From the NCBI GenBank assembly GCA_027574665.1, contig CM050664.1, positions 17,262,774 through 17,326,773 on the forward strand: DNA of 64,000 bases. Direction: 5' to 3'. Source of the stretch: Rhynochetos jubatus. Taxonomy: Eukaryota > Chordata > Aves > Eurypygiformes > Rhynochetidae. The position numbers and the translations under genes were made by a program. Below, in pieces: positions 1 to 13,430 of the stretch; positions within the stretch are counted from its first letter, which is position 1, and every line of letters begins with the position of its first letter. The notes beneath the pieces were generated by a model. That model had not been told where the DNA came from. It made no database searches and was given only the letters and a program-made list of their open reading frames with translations.

Positions 1-3000
1 CTGCCCTTCCCAGGGTTTGGCAGCTGTCTCGGGGGTCTCCTGGCAGCGGGATGCAGGTGAGGGGCTGCTTGCTGCAGAGATGAGCTCCGGGGCTGTAAAC
101 ATGCCCCACTTGAAAGCAGCAGACCATGCAACTTGCCAGTCACTGGTGTGGCGTCTGAGACTTCAGCTTGTGGTGTGGCAGGCGGGAGTGGTGCCAAGTG
201 AGATTTCATTAGCGGGAACAAAACCATATGGTCTGACCAAAGCCGTGGTGACTACGGCTTTCCCAGTTAATTTGGGTTTTAGAAGCATCCCTGTTTACCC
301 TGCGCACTTCTCCGGAGCGGCTGTGCCGGGGGCTGCCGCAGGGGCTAGTTAGGGGGAGGAAATAGCTGCTCCCTCTGTCTCCACTGTGAACTGGTGCCTG
401 TGGCTCGGGAGGGCTCCGGCCTTGCCATCGGCACCAGATCTGTGTGGTGCTGGGAATGCACGCTGCAGGGGTCAGCACGCTCTGTGCGGGATCTGCAGGG
501 CTTCAGCTTGCACGGCACCATGCTGCTTAAAATGAGCTTGCTGCATGGTGTGCCAAAACTGGAAGGTTGAGCTTGATCCCTGCTCTGTATTCTGCCTCCA
601 GCACCTGAGGAGCTGCCTGCAGAGAGGGAACTGCCGTGTCGAAGGAAAAGCATTCCAAAGTTTGTTACTGACTTGATCTCTCGCTTGCTGTTGCTGTTTT
701 GGTGAGGAATCTGCTGCCCTATGCTGTGTGTGGGGCTGGGGCCAGGGGAGCCATGGGGCACTGCAGGTCCTGCTCCGCAGTCAGGGCTGGTGGGGGACAT
801 GGGAGCTCAGCTGCTCCCACTCAAGGACCTGCCAGGCACCTACAGCTGTTACTGGCTGTGTGGTGTGAGCTCTGCCTTGCATGTGTCCTCCTGGCGGGGG
901 AGGTTCCCTTCCTCTTTCTCAGTCTCTCCATGCGATGGGCATTTCTCCTGGACAAGTGGGCACCCAGGTGGAGGAGCCTCTGGGGTCACTGCTGCTTTGC
1001 CTGTGGCGACCATCAGCTGTATCAGCCAGTGGTATAAAGGATATTGAGCTTTGTGGTTGCCATTGGGCATGGGGGGAGAGCGGGGAGTGTAGAGACATGG
1101 CGATGAGGAGGGCAGCGTGGCACTGATGGCCACCACGTGGAAAGGCAGCAGGGAAACATCCTTGTGAGAAAGGGGGGAGGAAGGCGGTTCCCACTAGTGT
1201 CGGTGCCCTCCCCCTCACTCTGCCACAAAATAAATTCTGGAAAGTCATCCCAGAGAAACGTGCTGCTGAGTTCGGGTGGGTTGGGTGTCTAGGGTACAGG
1301 GTGGCTTTGTGATTTTTATAACGTTCATCTGCACACCCGCTGGTGAATGGCTGATGTATCCCGCATGCGATCCCGTGAGGGGATTGCATCTTGCTACCAG
1401 AGACGGGCTGCAGGGAAAAGCGGGGCGGCTCAGGCCCCTTCTGCGGGGGTGTTTCTCCTGCCTCGTGTGGTGGCTGTGAGTCTGACGCAGCCCTTGCCCA
1501 GCAGAGCCCAACTTGGCATCCTCCCAAGGCGAGGTGATGCCGTGGTTGTCCTCCTCCTCCCTGATGGATGGTGGTCAGGCAGGCTGGCGGAGTGTCCTGG
1601 GCAGAGCAGGATTAGGTCACCCTCGGCGGCGGCTCCCGCGGTGCGGTGGCTGCGTTTGGCAGCGGTGGCCCTGCGTAACCTCCACCGTGGGTCCTGCTAA
1701 TATTTGCTTTATGACATATCTTTGATAATGTTTCGTGTGTGCCCAGCGAGGCCCTATAACTCAGCAGCGCCGTTCCAGCCGGCAGAGCTTTAGACCAACA
1801 ATAACAAAAATAAATCACTCCACACTTTCTGCCGAGTATATATTTAGACATCACTGTACATGAGCCACCAAGAGAAAACGATGTGTTTATTGGGGGCCAG
1901 CCTTACACCTCCCAGCACATGCCCCCACGCTGGTGCTCCCCACACCCCCTGATGCTCGGTCACGCCGGGATGCAGACCCCAGGGTCACCCCTCCTGGTGC
2001 CTGTCAGCATCTCAGTAAATCGTGGAGATCCCCATGCCCTTGCCCAGCGTGGGCTTGAACTTTCCCTTGAACACAGGCACTCAGTTGAAATCAGCAGAGC
2101 CCACCCAGAAGGTTTTGGCGAGGGGAAGGGGGGAGGTGCAGAGATGCCCCCCGCGTGGGGCTCCCCCTTCCCACTGGCACAGCTGAACACAGGCTCTCAT
2201 TTACGCTCGGAGCGGCGTCCCTTCTCCTGCTGGCTGCCTCCCCAGCCTCCTCCCGGCTGTTATTTTAAACACGCCAACCTCGGCGACCACCTTTCAGCTC
2301 CAAAGTTTTCTGAGAAAATAAAAGCTTGGAAGCCCGCAGGGTCGTTCTTCCCTGCTGCTCCTGGGGAGGCTGCCGGCTGCCCTTTGCTGTGCTTCCAGCC
2401 CGTTTTCGATAGCAGCTCGTGGCAGTACCTGCCGAGCAGCTTAAAACCCTCCAACATGGTGTTGGCTGCCCGTGCTGTGGGAGCATCCAGGGAGGACCTC
2501 CCGCTGCCATGGGAGATGCTGGCTGGTTGGCAGTGCCGTGGGGTCGGTAGGCAGGTGAGATGTAAATGAACATAGAAACAGATATGATCACCTGTCTTGG
2601 ACTCGCCTGAGCAAAATGAGTGTTCTCAGCATGGCCAATTTGGTGTTTTTTTCTCCAGTAGAGCTGGGCATGTGCAGAAGGTGATGGGACCCCTTGAAGT
2701 GTGGAAACCCGAGTGCCCTAAATCTGTTAGTTTGAGATAGGTGGACAGGGGAGTCTGGGAGAGGAGGTAAGATGTGGCCGAAATGCTCCCCGCTCTCCTA
2801 GTGAAGTGTGCTTCTCTGTGGTGGTGCTTGGGGCTGCAGGGATTGAACCTTTCCAAACGGTATCAGATTTTTTTTGTTATTACTAAGTGTTGGTGCTTGG
2901 TTCCTCTTGTGTGAGTATACAGACAAAGCTGTTCTTCATTTTTTCTCCAAAGCGTGGGACCAGGCGCGGTCTGACACCAATTCCCTGCTGTGACTCTTCT

Positions 3001-6000
3001 TGTCTGAAGCCCTTATTACCAGGTTTTGGTCTGACATGCACTTCCAGTCCCTAATCTTTGGGTTTGTGTGTTTGTTGTAATATCCATGTGGTTGCATCTC
3101 CGTGGCACACAGTCTTGCACCCCTTTCCTGTGCAATCAGAGGCTGGAGAGCTCTGCTGCTCCAATTCCTTTGCTCAGCTGTGGGCCTGGGGAGCTGCAAG
3201 GGGCCCTTTTGCTCTTCATCTCCCTGCTGCCTTCCCTGCTGGGGCTGAGGAGGGGGACACCCCAGCCCCAGTAGCACTCTTAAGCCATCGGTGCTTGTAG
3301 CTGTGCTCATGTCCTGACTTCAGGCTGTGCTGAGCGTGTCCCTTTTTGAATTCGGGATATGGACTAACCCTTGCGTATCCAAAGGGAATTCCCCGCAGCT
3401 CCCAGCTCAGCAACTGCAACAGCGCGTGGACAAAGCAGGGCGAGGCCACGGGCTCTGGCTCCTTTTGCAGTGTTGGTTCCCGCGGCAGGGGTGCCGGTGG
3501 AGCTGGGCAGAGGCACGGCTGCTCGTGTATCCTCTTCCTGTGCCCCTTTGCACATTGTTGGTGCTTGCGGGATGAGCCAGGGTTCAGCCAGGGTCTGTTT
3601 CACCCTGCTGCAGTCCTCTGAGCATCTTGCGTCTGCCCACCCAAGCCTAGAAAAGCACAGGGGGTTGGGAACACGTGGGAGGGACTAGTGATAGGGTCGG
3701 GGTGTTGCAGCCTAAACTTCTGCTTCTGAAAGCAGCACAGTCGTGGGGAGCGTGCACACAGGGAGGATGCAGCAGGCCTGCTCTGGAGGAGATGCGGTCT
3801 CTGCTCAGCCCAGCTTTGCTGGTGGCCTTGGGCAGGCACCCTGTGTCTGAGAGCCCAGTCTTTGTGCTTAGATGCCAGGACCGTGTGAACTGCCCAGTTC
3901 TCCTCATGTACTCGTACAGCCCTAGAGCTGTGCTGTGCTTTCCTGGGGTGGAGCAATGTTGGAGCATGAGTAATAATCCAAACCAAACTAGAACTTGGCT
4001 CTTCTGCCTGCAGCGAGTCTTTGACCTGATCTTGCTTTGCCCTGTGCAAAGTCTGTTTTCCACCAGGACACCTACCAGAAGAGAACGCAGGAGTGGTTCT
4101 CGCCCCTTTCACCCCAGTGTGGCATTAGGACCAGGCTAAGATATTGCAAAACTCTTGAGGGTGCTTTCCCTTGCCCACAGTGTCTTGAACTACTAGGCAG
4201 CCCTGCTGCTCCTGTCCACGTGGACACACGCAGTGGTGCTGAGAGCTGCCAGAGCTGCTGAACTTCCGAGTCGGAGTTGTCCTGCTGCATTGCTTCTTTG
4301 TGGTGGGGATCGTCACCTGCCTTGGTTGACCCCCAATGGGACCCTGCTTTGGTAACTTCTAGCAGTCCATCACATCAGTGAGTGGGGATGGAGGGGGCAG
4401 GGTCTGCCTGGGGCAGGAGGGTGGTGGCTTGGGTGGGCGTCCTTGGGGTGAGCGACCAGTACAAGGAGGATTTGCTTGTGGGAGCATCTTGCTGTGAGGC
4501 CAAGGCAGAGGCTGCTGCAGGAGCTCAGTGGAAGAGGAGGTGGCTGTGGTCTCAAGCACCCAAGAGCCATGTGTGGGGTGTCCTTTGAAAGCATCTGGCC
4601 CTTGTTTCCCTTAGGAACTGCCTGGGACACCCCTGGCATGTTGTCTGGAGCAGGGAGATGTGTCTGCTCTTGCAGGATTCACCCAGGAGTTAGACCATGA
4701 GAATTATGGGTTTTTCAAGTATCCCCTGCCTAGACAGCTCGGTCTGGCAGCGTGCTGAGGGCTGGTCCTGCGAGTCATAGTGGTCATCTTTGCTTCAAGG
4801 CGTCGACAAGGTGGGCAGAGGCTTTTTCATAGTAGCTCGTGGAAGCCAATGTCAAGGTTTCTTTTGGCTTCAGTGAATTTCAGATAAGTGCAGTTGCTGC
4901 TCAGCACTGTAAACCTCATGTCTTTGCTCCTGAGCCTGAGCTTGCCTGTCTTGGACTACAGGTGATGTGCAGCAGTAAAACGTATGCACGTCACGTTTGC
5001 TTCAGGGCTGTTTCTGAGCATTTGCAATTAGGTATCATTAAATCAGTACAGTTCATAACCTGCCATCAGCAAAGCTGTTCAGGTTTGGAAGTGGGCTGTG
5101 CCCTGGGATCTGGCTGTGCAACTGCATACACTCAGTAAATACTCCACTGAGTGGGTCTCTTCACCTCAGCGTCCCCAGCTGGGTAGAGCTGATGCCTTGC
5201 AGCAGGAGTCTGGGTTGCACACATGGCCTCACCCACATGGGTGCACTGTGCTGTGGAGCAGCGTGGCCATGCAGGAAGGGCAGTACCCAGCAGAAGACCT
5301 GTGGTGTCTGCATCTGGCAAGAAAAGTAGCCCCAGCTGTGGCACAGATTTATTCTGAGATGCTCACTGGTCTGAGATGTCTGTGGAGCCTATCCATGCTG
5401 CTGCCTTCTTAGCTGGAGCATGGATGATGCTGCATGGGTCTGTGTGGCACTATTGTTAGGAGAGCTGGTCTTTGGCTCTGCTCAGCTGTGGAGCCTCTGG
5501 CTCCATCCCAAAATCATGGTCTGATTCCCAGAGTGACCCTGCCCTCACCTCTGTGGACCTGCCCAGTGTGCGCTGGGTCTGATCCTGACCCTGATTGTGG
5601 GTTGATGTCCTGGTGTGGCCTCAGACCTGCCTCATTGCCACCAATTTGCTGGTGATCTGGACTCTTGGTTGAGCTTGGCCGAGATCTCCACGTCTGCCCT
5701 GCTCCTCGCCTGGGAAGGATGGTCCTGCCCTGCTGACCACGAGGTCCCCGGCTCCTGGCTCTTGCTCACCCCAACAGTTCCCACTGAGGCTTGGGAGCAA
5801 GTGGGAAGCGCTGCCTGGGGCTGGCAGCAGCCTCCCCAGCATCTGCTACAGCGGGAAAGCTGTGAAACCACAGAGCTTTGCAGGGATCACCTTCAAAACG
5901 CTTCCAGACGCCTCCGGTGTGGGAGAGGAGGTTCTCACGCTGGGTCACAGCGAGGTCTTCCCATCCAGAGAACGATGTCACAGGTTTGCTGCAGTGCTCT

Positions 6001-7698
6001 TCCCCCCACCTGGAGCTGTGCTGGGCACTGAGATGGGTCCTGCCGTGGCGGAGCTTGGTCAGAGCTGGCTGGAGAGCAGTGCAGAGGGGCAGCTGAAGCT
6101 GGGTGTTCTCCACCCCAGAAGTGGTCCCCCCTCCTTGAGGTTCAGGAGGGTGCTATGCTGCCTGCAGAAACACACGAGCACATAAAGACTGCATGGAGCA
6201 GGATGGCCCCAGGATTCCTGCTGGCCTCCTTGGCTGCAGCTCCTGCCGAGCTCTTGCCTCTCTCCTGGGAAGGGATGCCCATGCTGGAGTGGGACTGCTG
6301 CTGGAGAGGCAGGGGCTGATGCTGCTGGATGCAGACCTTGAGTTTTCTGGCTGCTCAAGGTTTTGCAGCTGACAGAGCATGCTGTTTGAGAACAGCCAAG
6401 CCGTTGGCAGGAGTTGGGATCTGCAGACCCCAGCTGAGCGCTCATAGCTGCCCCCTTTGGCCGAGAGCTCAGGAGCAAGAAGCGAAGAGCTGGGAGTCCA
6501 GATGAAAACCAAGTGCTTCTGAATACCAGGTGCCGTGGTGGCCTCTCGGAAAGGAGCGTGTCCTCGCAGGAGACCGCGAGCAGGCAGGGTATCACGCTGC
6601 CCAGGGCACGGCAGTGGGGCAGAAGCTGCCAATGCTGGTGTTGCAGTACAGGGGTCTCTCTTTGGGTGTCTGGGGTGTGTGGAGAGAGAGTTTGTGCCGC
6701 TTGCTATGGAGGACCAAACCTTCCAGCTCCCTGCCGAGTGCTGGGCAGAGAGAGCTGGTCCATCCTCCACAGCCTGCACTTCTTGAAAGAGCAAATACTG
6801 TGTGTGCAAACCCAGGGCAGCCTGGTATCTGGTCTGTTTTAAAAATAACCCTTGTTGAGCTCTGTTCCCATCCTCTCCTTGGGAGTGGAATTTATTACTG
6901 ATGTGCCTATAAAATCAGTTGAGCGCTTTTTTTCCTCCCTCTCATTAATATAAATGTGGCAATGACAAGCGGGAAGGTTTGGCTCCCTCGGGAGATCTCA
7001 CAGGCGTCCCCAGTGCGTCTTTCAGATGGTACGAGAGCGGATCAAGGAGCAGGGGAGAAATAAGTTGCTGTAATTGTGCCTCTGTAGGAGGAAATTAAAT
7101 AAATTTCTGCCTTTGACATGACAACGTAAACCCCAAACCTCCAGAGACACCCTATGCTGCCGCCCCTCCACTGCACCCTAGCGGGTGGCTGCGTTTTAAT
7201 GTCTGTGTAAATCATGAATCTGGGTGTGTGGGGTGTGAGTACGTGTGTATTGGGGTGTGTGTACGTGCATGCACTTGCTTTTTACCGTAGAAACATGAAT
7301 TTTTTAATCTCTTTGGCAGGCTGCTTCTCTGTAACTGAGAGAGCACTAGGGGAATATCCTTTAAACCTAGAACTGTAAAAATAAGATATAAGGTCTTGAT
7401 TTTGAATGTTTCTTTCTTCCTAAGATCAGGTTCTTTGGGTCTTTAAGCAAAATCAAAGTATGAGTTTTTCCCTGCTATGCAGTGGTTCATTCCTGTTAGG
7501 AATCTGTTGGTTTTCAGGAATCTTTCTGATTTCTAAAGCATAGACAATGTCTGAATTTGTGCTGTTGCAGGGCAAGGAAGTGGAAGATGATGTGTTTGGA
7601 GATGTAAAAAAGGAAAAAAATTGCGTGTTATGCCTTAAAATGTGCTCCATTCCCCTAGATTAAGGCAAGAGATAGGGTGGTGGTGGTCAAGAGAAGCA
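1..7698. other. Non-coding stretch, no gene recognised
   Basis: I see no recognisable gene here. Frames of up to 228 codons are open (longest at 1883-2569 on the + strand), but opposite-strand frames overlap them, no domain or signal peptide is visible and no splice-site pattern supports them. The segment around 6900-7130 is more AT-rich than its surroundings, with scattered AATAAA-like and TAAT motifs, and could be a conserved regulatory element. That last point is inference only. Confidence 0.5.
7221..7274. repeat. Imperfect TG-rich low-complexity tract
   Basis: The + strand carries a run dominated by TG, GTG and GGGTG units with interspersed TACGTG blocks. It is a degraded (TG)n microsatellite rather than a clean array. 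Nothing suggests a function beyond simple-sequence decay. Confidence 0.6.
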
Positions 7699-7704
7699 GC
7701 TCAC

Positions 7705-7827
7705 CTGTGGGCATGTTCAGCAGGGCTGTCATCTTCTAGCCTGGTAGTGACTGTCACATTCACATGCGTTTCCTGGTCCGGGACTTTCACCGAAGGCCTG
7801 GAGATCTGTGAGCTTTGGTTTCCAAAG
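7705..7827 (-). other. Candidate internal coding exon (minus strand), unidentified
   Basis: Read on the minus strand, a pyrimidine-rich acceptor (CCTTTCTCCTGTAG) is followed by 123 nt ending in CACAG before a strong GTGAGC donor. One frame is open throughout, starting with the last base of a codon and ending after two bases, so the exon is symmetric and a multiple of three. The predicted peptide includes SVKVPDQETHVNVTVTTRL followed by EDDSPAEHAH, hydrophilic with no domain I recognise. The + strand is also open across this segment, so open reading alone is weak support. It may be an exon of an unidentified minus-strand gene or a chance splice-site pair. Confidence 0.28.
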
Positions 7828-10800
7828 CTACAGGAGAAAGGTTTCCTCCTGGAGCTGCCTCTGTTGTCACAGGGCGTAGCAGGCCTGTGGTTGCAGTGCC
7901 CACCGGTGCTCCCCTCTTTGGAGCCAGCCTGGGGCTGACCCTGGTGCACTCACCGCTGGTGTCATTCCACGCTCCACGGCCTGCCTGCTTAGCAAGACAT
8001 GCACGGGGTTTGGGTTTACTGGCTGTTCTGAGGGCCAGGAGGCTCTTAGCTGAGGAGAGGTGGTATCTCAAGCTGCCTTTGCTCGTTCAGCTTGCTGGGG
8101 GCAACAGGCAGAGATGTCCCTGAGCAGGGAAGAGGTTTCCCCACTGGGCTGCTGGACTGACTGCCAGGGTCAACCTGCACATGTGCTTGTGTGTTCATCC
8201 TGGGGCTGTGCAGCCCAGGCCTGCTCTGGGGCTTGTTCTCTGTGGTTGTGCCAGAGCACCATAGCCCTTGTGCAGAGTGCCAGCTGGATGGACCAATGGA
8301 CCATTGCTCCCGTCTGCCTGTGCTGCCTGCTTTCTGCATGGCCCTGTCTGTAGGGTTCACATCTGCATTTACATTTTTGGCGGCTGCTCAGGCCCGTAGT
8401 TATTCTGACTTTTTCATGCTGGACTTTGTGGCCTTTAGCTCCTAATATCTTTTCTCAGCACAGCACAAATACTTGCTGCCTCCTTCCTCCCGGCCAAAAG
8501 CCAGCTGAGCATCACCAGATGGCTTTTCCCCAGTAGAAGATGCCTCCTTCTCAACCCTGCTGTGTTTTCATACCCTGATTTTGTTCTCGGGTGCCTGTCT
8601 CTGTAAACAGGCTCTGCTCTGTCTAGCTAGCCCGTGTGGGTGACAAGCACGGGGCAGTGGTGCCCTGTGCCCTCCTGCCCCATGTCCTTGCAGGTCAGTG
8701 GCTGACTGTGTGGGCCTTGAGAAAGGAAGCGTGGTCCTATGGCTGGTAGCTCAGGCAAGCTGGGATTGGCACTTCTATACATTGCTTTAATGCTCAGCCT
8801 AGTGAGACCCAGATTTTAATTTAAAGCATGTCACCTGAACTTCTTCACCATGCTCAACCCTGCGGAAAAGGAGGGCTATCAGTTCATCCCTCTCTGCTTG
8901 GTGGTTAATGACTCTTTGCTTGTGCCCTCATTAGTTGTGCGGAAGATTTGTACTGCAATCTTTTTTTGTTGCAGTAGCTCTTGTTCTTAATTACAGGGGA
9001 AACCTGTAATCAAAGTAAGAAGTGTCATAAGCTTTGTTGCTGTTCTCATCTATGACAAGTGAGCTTCTGTTTCCACTTTCATTTGCTGGTCAATGAAAAG
9101 AGCAGGGAAGTCCCTTGTCCTCCGGGTTTCTTGGATCTGGGTCATTGGGACCAGCTGGAAACAAGGCTCACACCTTTCCCCGGAGTGCTCCCATGTACTG
9201 CATTGACAAGAGCCTGTGTGTCACCTGGGTGAGAAGAAACCAGCATTTCATCATTAAGAGGAGCTGCAGGATGTGCAGATATCTGAGTGGAGATGATACA
9301 CATCCTGCTGCCATGTCCTGCAGTGCCTGAAGATTTGGGGTTAGAGTGATTGATGAGTTTAATTCAGTCTGGTGTTCCCATCCAGATCTCAGCTGCTGGA
9401 GTGCTCAGTGCTAACCACAATGTGAGCTGGTACCCAAAAATGTCTTGCTGTGAAGATGGAGAACCAAATTTATCCAGACAATCAAAGCCTCGCATGTGAA
9501 AGCAATGTGTGCTTTGCTGTGCTCTTCTTGCTGCCCGTGGGTAAGCAACCTGCCTTTCCTTCTCTGGATGATGCCTCTGATACGACGGGAAATGGGAATG
9601 AAAATAATTGCTTGGTTGTTATTTTTGGACAAACAAAACTTGACTGCAAGGTAGCTGCAAGATAATAGTCTGGTAGTGGTATAAAGTGTAAGTATCTTGC
9701 CATCCTAGATAACGATCTAGAGAGCACCTCCCTGCCTAAGACTTGGGTATCTGTTCAGGTCAGCTTACAAGGAACAAGGCTTGTGTTGATTTTCTAACTG
9801 ATAAAGATGAATGTTCCTTAAATCCCTCTGACTTCAAATACATTCATAGTTTGTGACACCATAGTGCTTTTCATCTGAGGAGCTCCAGGCAGTCAGCAGA
9901 AAGGAGGCAGCTGGAGTCCTTGCCCTCCTCTTGTGAGAGGCACTGCCGCAGCAGGGCTGGGAGAGCAGCAGGAATGGGTCTGGAGCAAAGACAGGCAGGT
10001 GAAGGCGGTCAGAAAAAGGCTGTTGAGGATGCTCCGCTTTCTCCTGCAGCGGGCTGAGGCTTGGTGGCTGCTGCTGGCCATGGGAAGGTTTGAAGGCAGC
10101 TGTTTGTACCTCCTTCAGCAGGCTGCCTCCCGGCCAGGGATGCTGCATTTGGGTAGTGACCTGGAGGTGGACCAGAGGCAGCCCTGGTCTCCCTGCTGCA
10201 GTCAAATGTTCAGCTCAGAGCAGAGAGACACCCCCACCTCCACCCCCGTGTTGTCTGCTGTTCTGTGGGTGTCAGCAGAGGCTTTTTCTGCAAACAGCTT
10301 CCCATCAGAAACTCACCTGTAGGTGTTTAGAATGACCTCCTGCACCAGTCTGAGGTAGGACTGGGGTTTGCATTTCTTTTTCATCTTCACTGAGCATCTG
10401 CTCAGATTCTTCTCCAGAGTCATCAGACAATAACAGCTACGTTCTCCAAAATGGGATCATAGCCCTGCCGTGAGTGTCTTGGTAAGTCTGGTGGTTCCAG
10501 CCTGTTCCACCTCAGGCAGCAGCTGCTGGGAACCCCAGAATGAAGGGGGACACGATGATGGAGGACTGGGTATAGGGATGGAGCTCTCCTGTAAACAAGT
10601 GCTGTGAAACCTGTTCTGGTGACCAGTAAGCCAGTCATTTCCATTTGTTAGCACTGGGTCTGTATGAAAGCAGTTGATTCATGGTTTTGCTCACTCCCCA
10701 TGGGACACCTGCAGCTGGTGAGGCTGGGGCTCTTCCATGGAGCCTAGGTGGCTGGGATGTCCCCGCAGCACTGAAACTGGGGTGATGGGATGTCCTGTCC

Positions 10801-13430
10801 CTGCTCTGGAGGGTATTTGCTGGCTGGTGCCCTGTGCTGAGCTGAGAGGGTCTGGCTGGAGCGCAGAGCTGGGGCTGGGTGGCTGTGCTGCTGGCACCAC
10901 AGAGGTGGCATCAGATGCCCAGGGGTGATAGGGCAGGGCCAGCTGGATGCTTTGAAAGTAAAGACAGGGAAACGTGCTGCTCCATGCTGGGCACCCACCC
11001 CTCCTGTCGCAAATATTCCCTGCCCAACTGTGCTGCAGGCAGAGAGCCATCCAGAAGTGAGCTGGTCCTCAGTGCTCAAGGTTGGGATGGAGCAATGCTG
11101 CAGCATCCAGACAGGAGCCTGGAGAATTTCAGGCTTATTTTGCATTTCCTAGATACTTTTCAGCTGAGGTTCCCGAAGCATGTTTCAAATAACAGGCAAT
11201 TTGTCCTTTTAGTCCCCCCTTTTAGGCTTGCAAATGCTATTTTCCTTTTCCACAGAAGCGATCTTGTGCACGAGGAAGCTGCTTGGCCTCTGCGGACGTG
11301 TGTGGTGCAGCTGAGGCTGGGAGAGGATTTATTTAAGAGTCCTAGTCCTGAGTTCTCTTTTTATGCTGTTTCTGCCAGATTTGGGTCTATGGGTCTGCAT
11401 GAAAAATAACAAAGGCAAAATAACTATGGAAATAGCTGCTGTGTGGAAGTACACTGGGTGATGGGTCCCAGCCAAGCTTCAAATCAGCTCCTAGTGTCAG
11501 GGTTTATGAATTGCTGTTATTTTAAGAGGTTGCTTTGTACACTTAATAGGTGTGTGATTGATCCTGGTGCCCAGGAGATTGGCTGTTTTCATCAGGTCAT
11601 TTTTTATTTATAACCTAAAGCAGCTGGAGGTTTCTTCCTGGAGGGAGTGGAGGTCCCGGAGTCGCGCTGGGCTGATGGCAGGGCCCGGGTCCTTCTGCCA
11701 TCTCCAGCCAGCTGCGAGTTGGCATTGGGGTGAGTCCTGAGAGCTGCAGGGCCTCGAGCTCGGGGTCCCCTGCCCTGGCTTGGGGGTGAAGCAGAGGAGA
11801 TCCCAGTGCTGGACCTCACAGCCTTGTTTGGTCTCTGCAGAAGGACCTCCAGCTCCTCCCAGGCTGTGAGGACAGGCTGTGCCATGGAGCCTGCTGTCCC
11901 AAAGGGACTCTCCTCCCTCTCCTGGGCCAACTCCTTGCCCACCCATCCATTGGTTTCAAAATAGCTTTTGGGGGTCTTTTTAACCTGGAAAGTCTCAGGC
12001 TAATGGTAAGACTTGCTGAGAGAGGGAGGGAGCGATGTGCCTGAGTGTGCATGCGATTTATTTACCCGGCACGGTGTTCAGTGACTGGGCTCCCTGTCCC
12101 CCTCACCCAGAGTCAATCAGCTATCCCTTTAATGAGGGCCTGCCTCGTGCCATGGTCAGCTAATTAAAGAGACCATGCCAGTAAGCTGTGGCACCAGGTT
12201 GACGGTGGGGAGCTTTTCTGAGCAGGATGTGAAGGGAAGAGGGATCATGCTGGCAGCAGCTGCTTGGCTGGGGGCCCTGTGAGTTCAGCTTACCCCCACC
12301 GAGCTACTGGAAATGGAATATCAGGTTTTAAAATCCAGTTATAAATACGAGCGCAGGAGCTGATGCAACCCCGGCAGACAAACGCGAGGTGTTTAGAAAC
12401 GGGAGACTGCTGGCAGGGAAGGCAGAGCTGCCCTGCTTCCCCCAGCCCTCAAACCTGAGGCAGACCCCTGGCTGCCAGGGGGCTTGCTGCCGCCTTCCGC
12501 TGCCGCCTTCCACTGCCCCCACCGACACCGTGCACAAGGCACAGCTCTGGGCTTCAGTGAGCGAATTAGCCCGTGTAATTAGTGGACTAGGTTCACTCTT
12601 GGTCCTCTCCTCCTAATATGTGTGGGATAAATATATATGCCAGCATATATGTTGTATATCTGTATGCTAACATGTGTGTGAGCTGTTGTGGCAGCTGGAT
12701 GCCTGCTCAGCGAGGGTGATGCTTATTGATAAATTTTGTTGGGTGTTGTGTGTTTGGTTCCCAAGTTCGATTTGCAGATTCATCACTGCCCAGCTCTTCT
12801 GCGGGATCTGAGAGCAGCTCTGGGAACATGGTACTTCTGCCAGCAAGTCACCGAACCTGCTCATCTCCCTCCCCCTGACAAGATGTGATATGCAAATAAT
12901 TCCCTTTCTGGGAAATATTAAGATTTTCCCTGCTTAGAAAGGCTGTTCTTTGAGGTTGTTGCTGCTCTGTCCACGGGAATATCCTATGGTCTCAGAGTCT
13001 TAGGAGAAACCTGGGGCATCCAGGTTGCCCTGTCCCATGGTTGGTCTCCTCCCATCCACCCCTTTCTCAGCAGCCGCCAGTGAGCCCTTTCCTCCACGCC
13101 CTCTGTGGCAAGGCTGGGGTGCTGGGGTGGACTCTGGGCCTGGCAGCAATGCTCAGTGGCTGCCTGTGTTGTGCTCGGGGGGAGGGGGCATCATCCATGG
13201 AGTTGCCCAGCTAAAGGGGAAGCCACACACACCACCAGGAGCTGAAATGACTGTTTCTCTGGTAGCATGCTGCCTGCGTGGGGCAGCAGCTTCTGAGGCG
13301 CTTGGAGCATTTTGGTTTCCCTGCTCTGAGAGCAGGTGTGTGCTGAGGTGGGGCAGAGAGGGACTGGAAGGGGAGGAGAGGGTTTTGGGGCAGTGTGCTG
13401 TGCCCCAGCAGCACCCGTGGATGTTTTCTG
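7828..13430. other. Non-coding stretch, no gene recognised
   Basis: No gene is recognised. Around 8960-9020 an 18-nt segment lies between a good acceptor (TTCTTAATTACAG) and a GTAAGA donor, too short to judge. AT-richer blocks lie at 8780-9110, 9400-9740, 12100-12180 (with CTAATTAAAG) and 12610-12690. An ATGCAAAT octamer occurs near 12891. None of these shows a repeat family I can name. Confidence 0.45.

Noticed and set aside
14..56. 43-nt plus-strand segment between CCTTCCCAG and GTGAGG
   Set aside because: The acceptor context is cut by the window start, and the short open frame (GLAAVSGVSWQRDA) is no better than chance.
1883..2569. 228-codon open frame on the plus strand ending near a GTGAGA donor
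   Set aside because: No recognisable domain, no acceptor upstream, and minus-strand frames are open across the same bases.
7024..7071. ATG-initiated 15-codon frame (MVRERIKEQGRNKLL) after a TCTTTCAG acceptor
   Set aside because: Too short to judge; more easily explained as part of an AT-rich regulatory-like block.
9450..9665. Plus-strand frame MKMENQIYPDNQSLACESNV with a GTAAGC inside, resembling a first exon
   Set aside because: No promoter features and no acceptor partner; hydrophobic stretch arises from a TTGCTGTGCTC repeat-like run.
10317..10436. Minus-strand segment ending at a strong CAG|GTGAGT donor, with an acidic (DDSGEESEQMLSEDEKEM) and a basic (MTLEKNLSRCSVKMKKK) frame both open
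   Set aside because: The upstream acceptor (GAGAACGTAG) lacks a pyrimidine tract, and two frames look equally protein-like, showing that appearance alone is unreliable.
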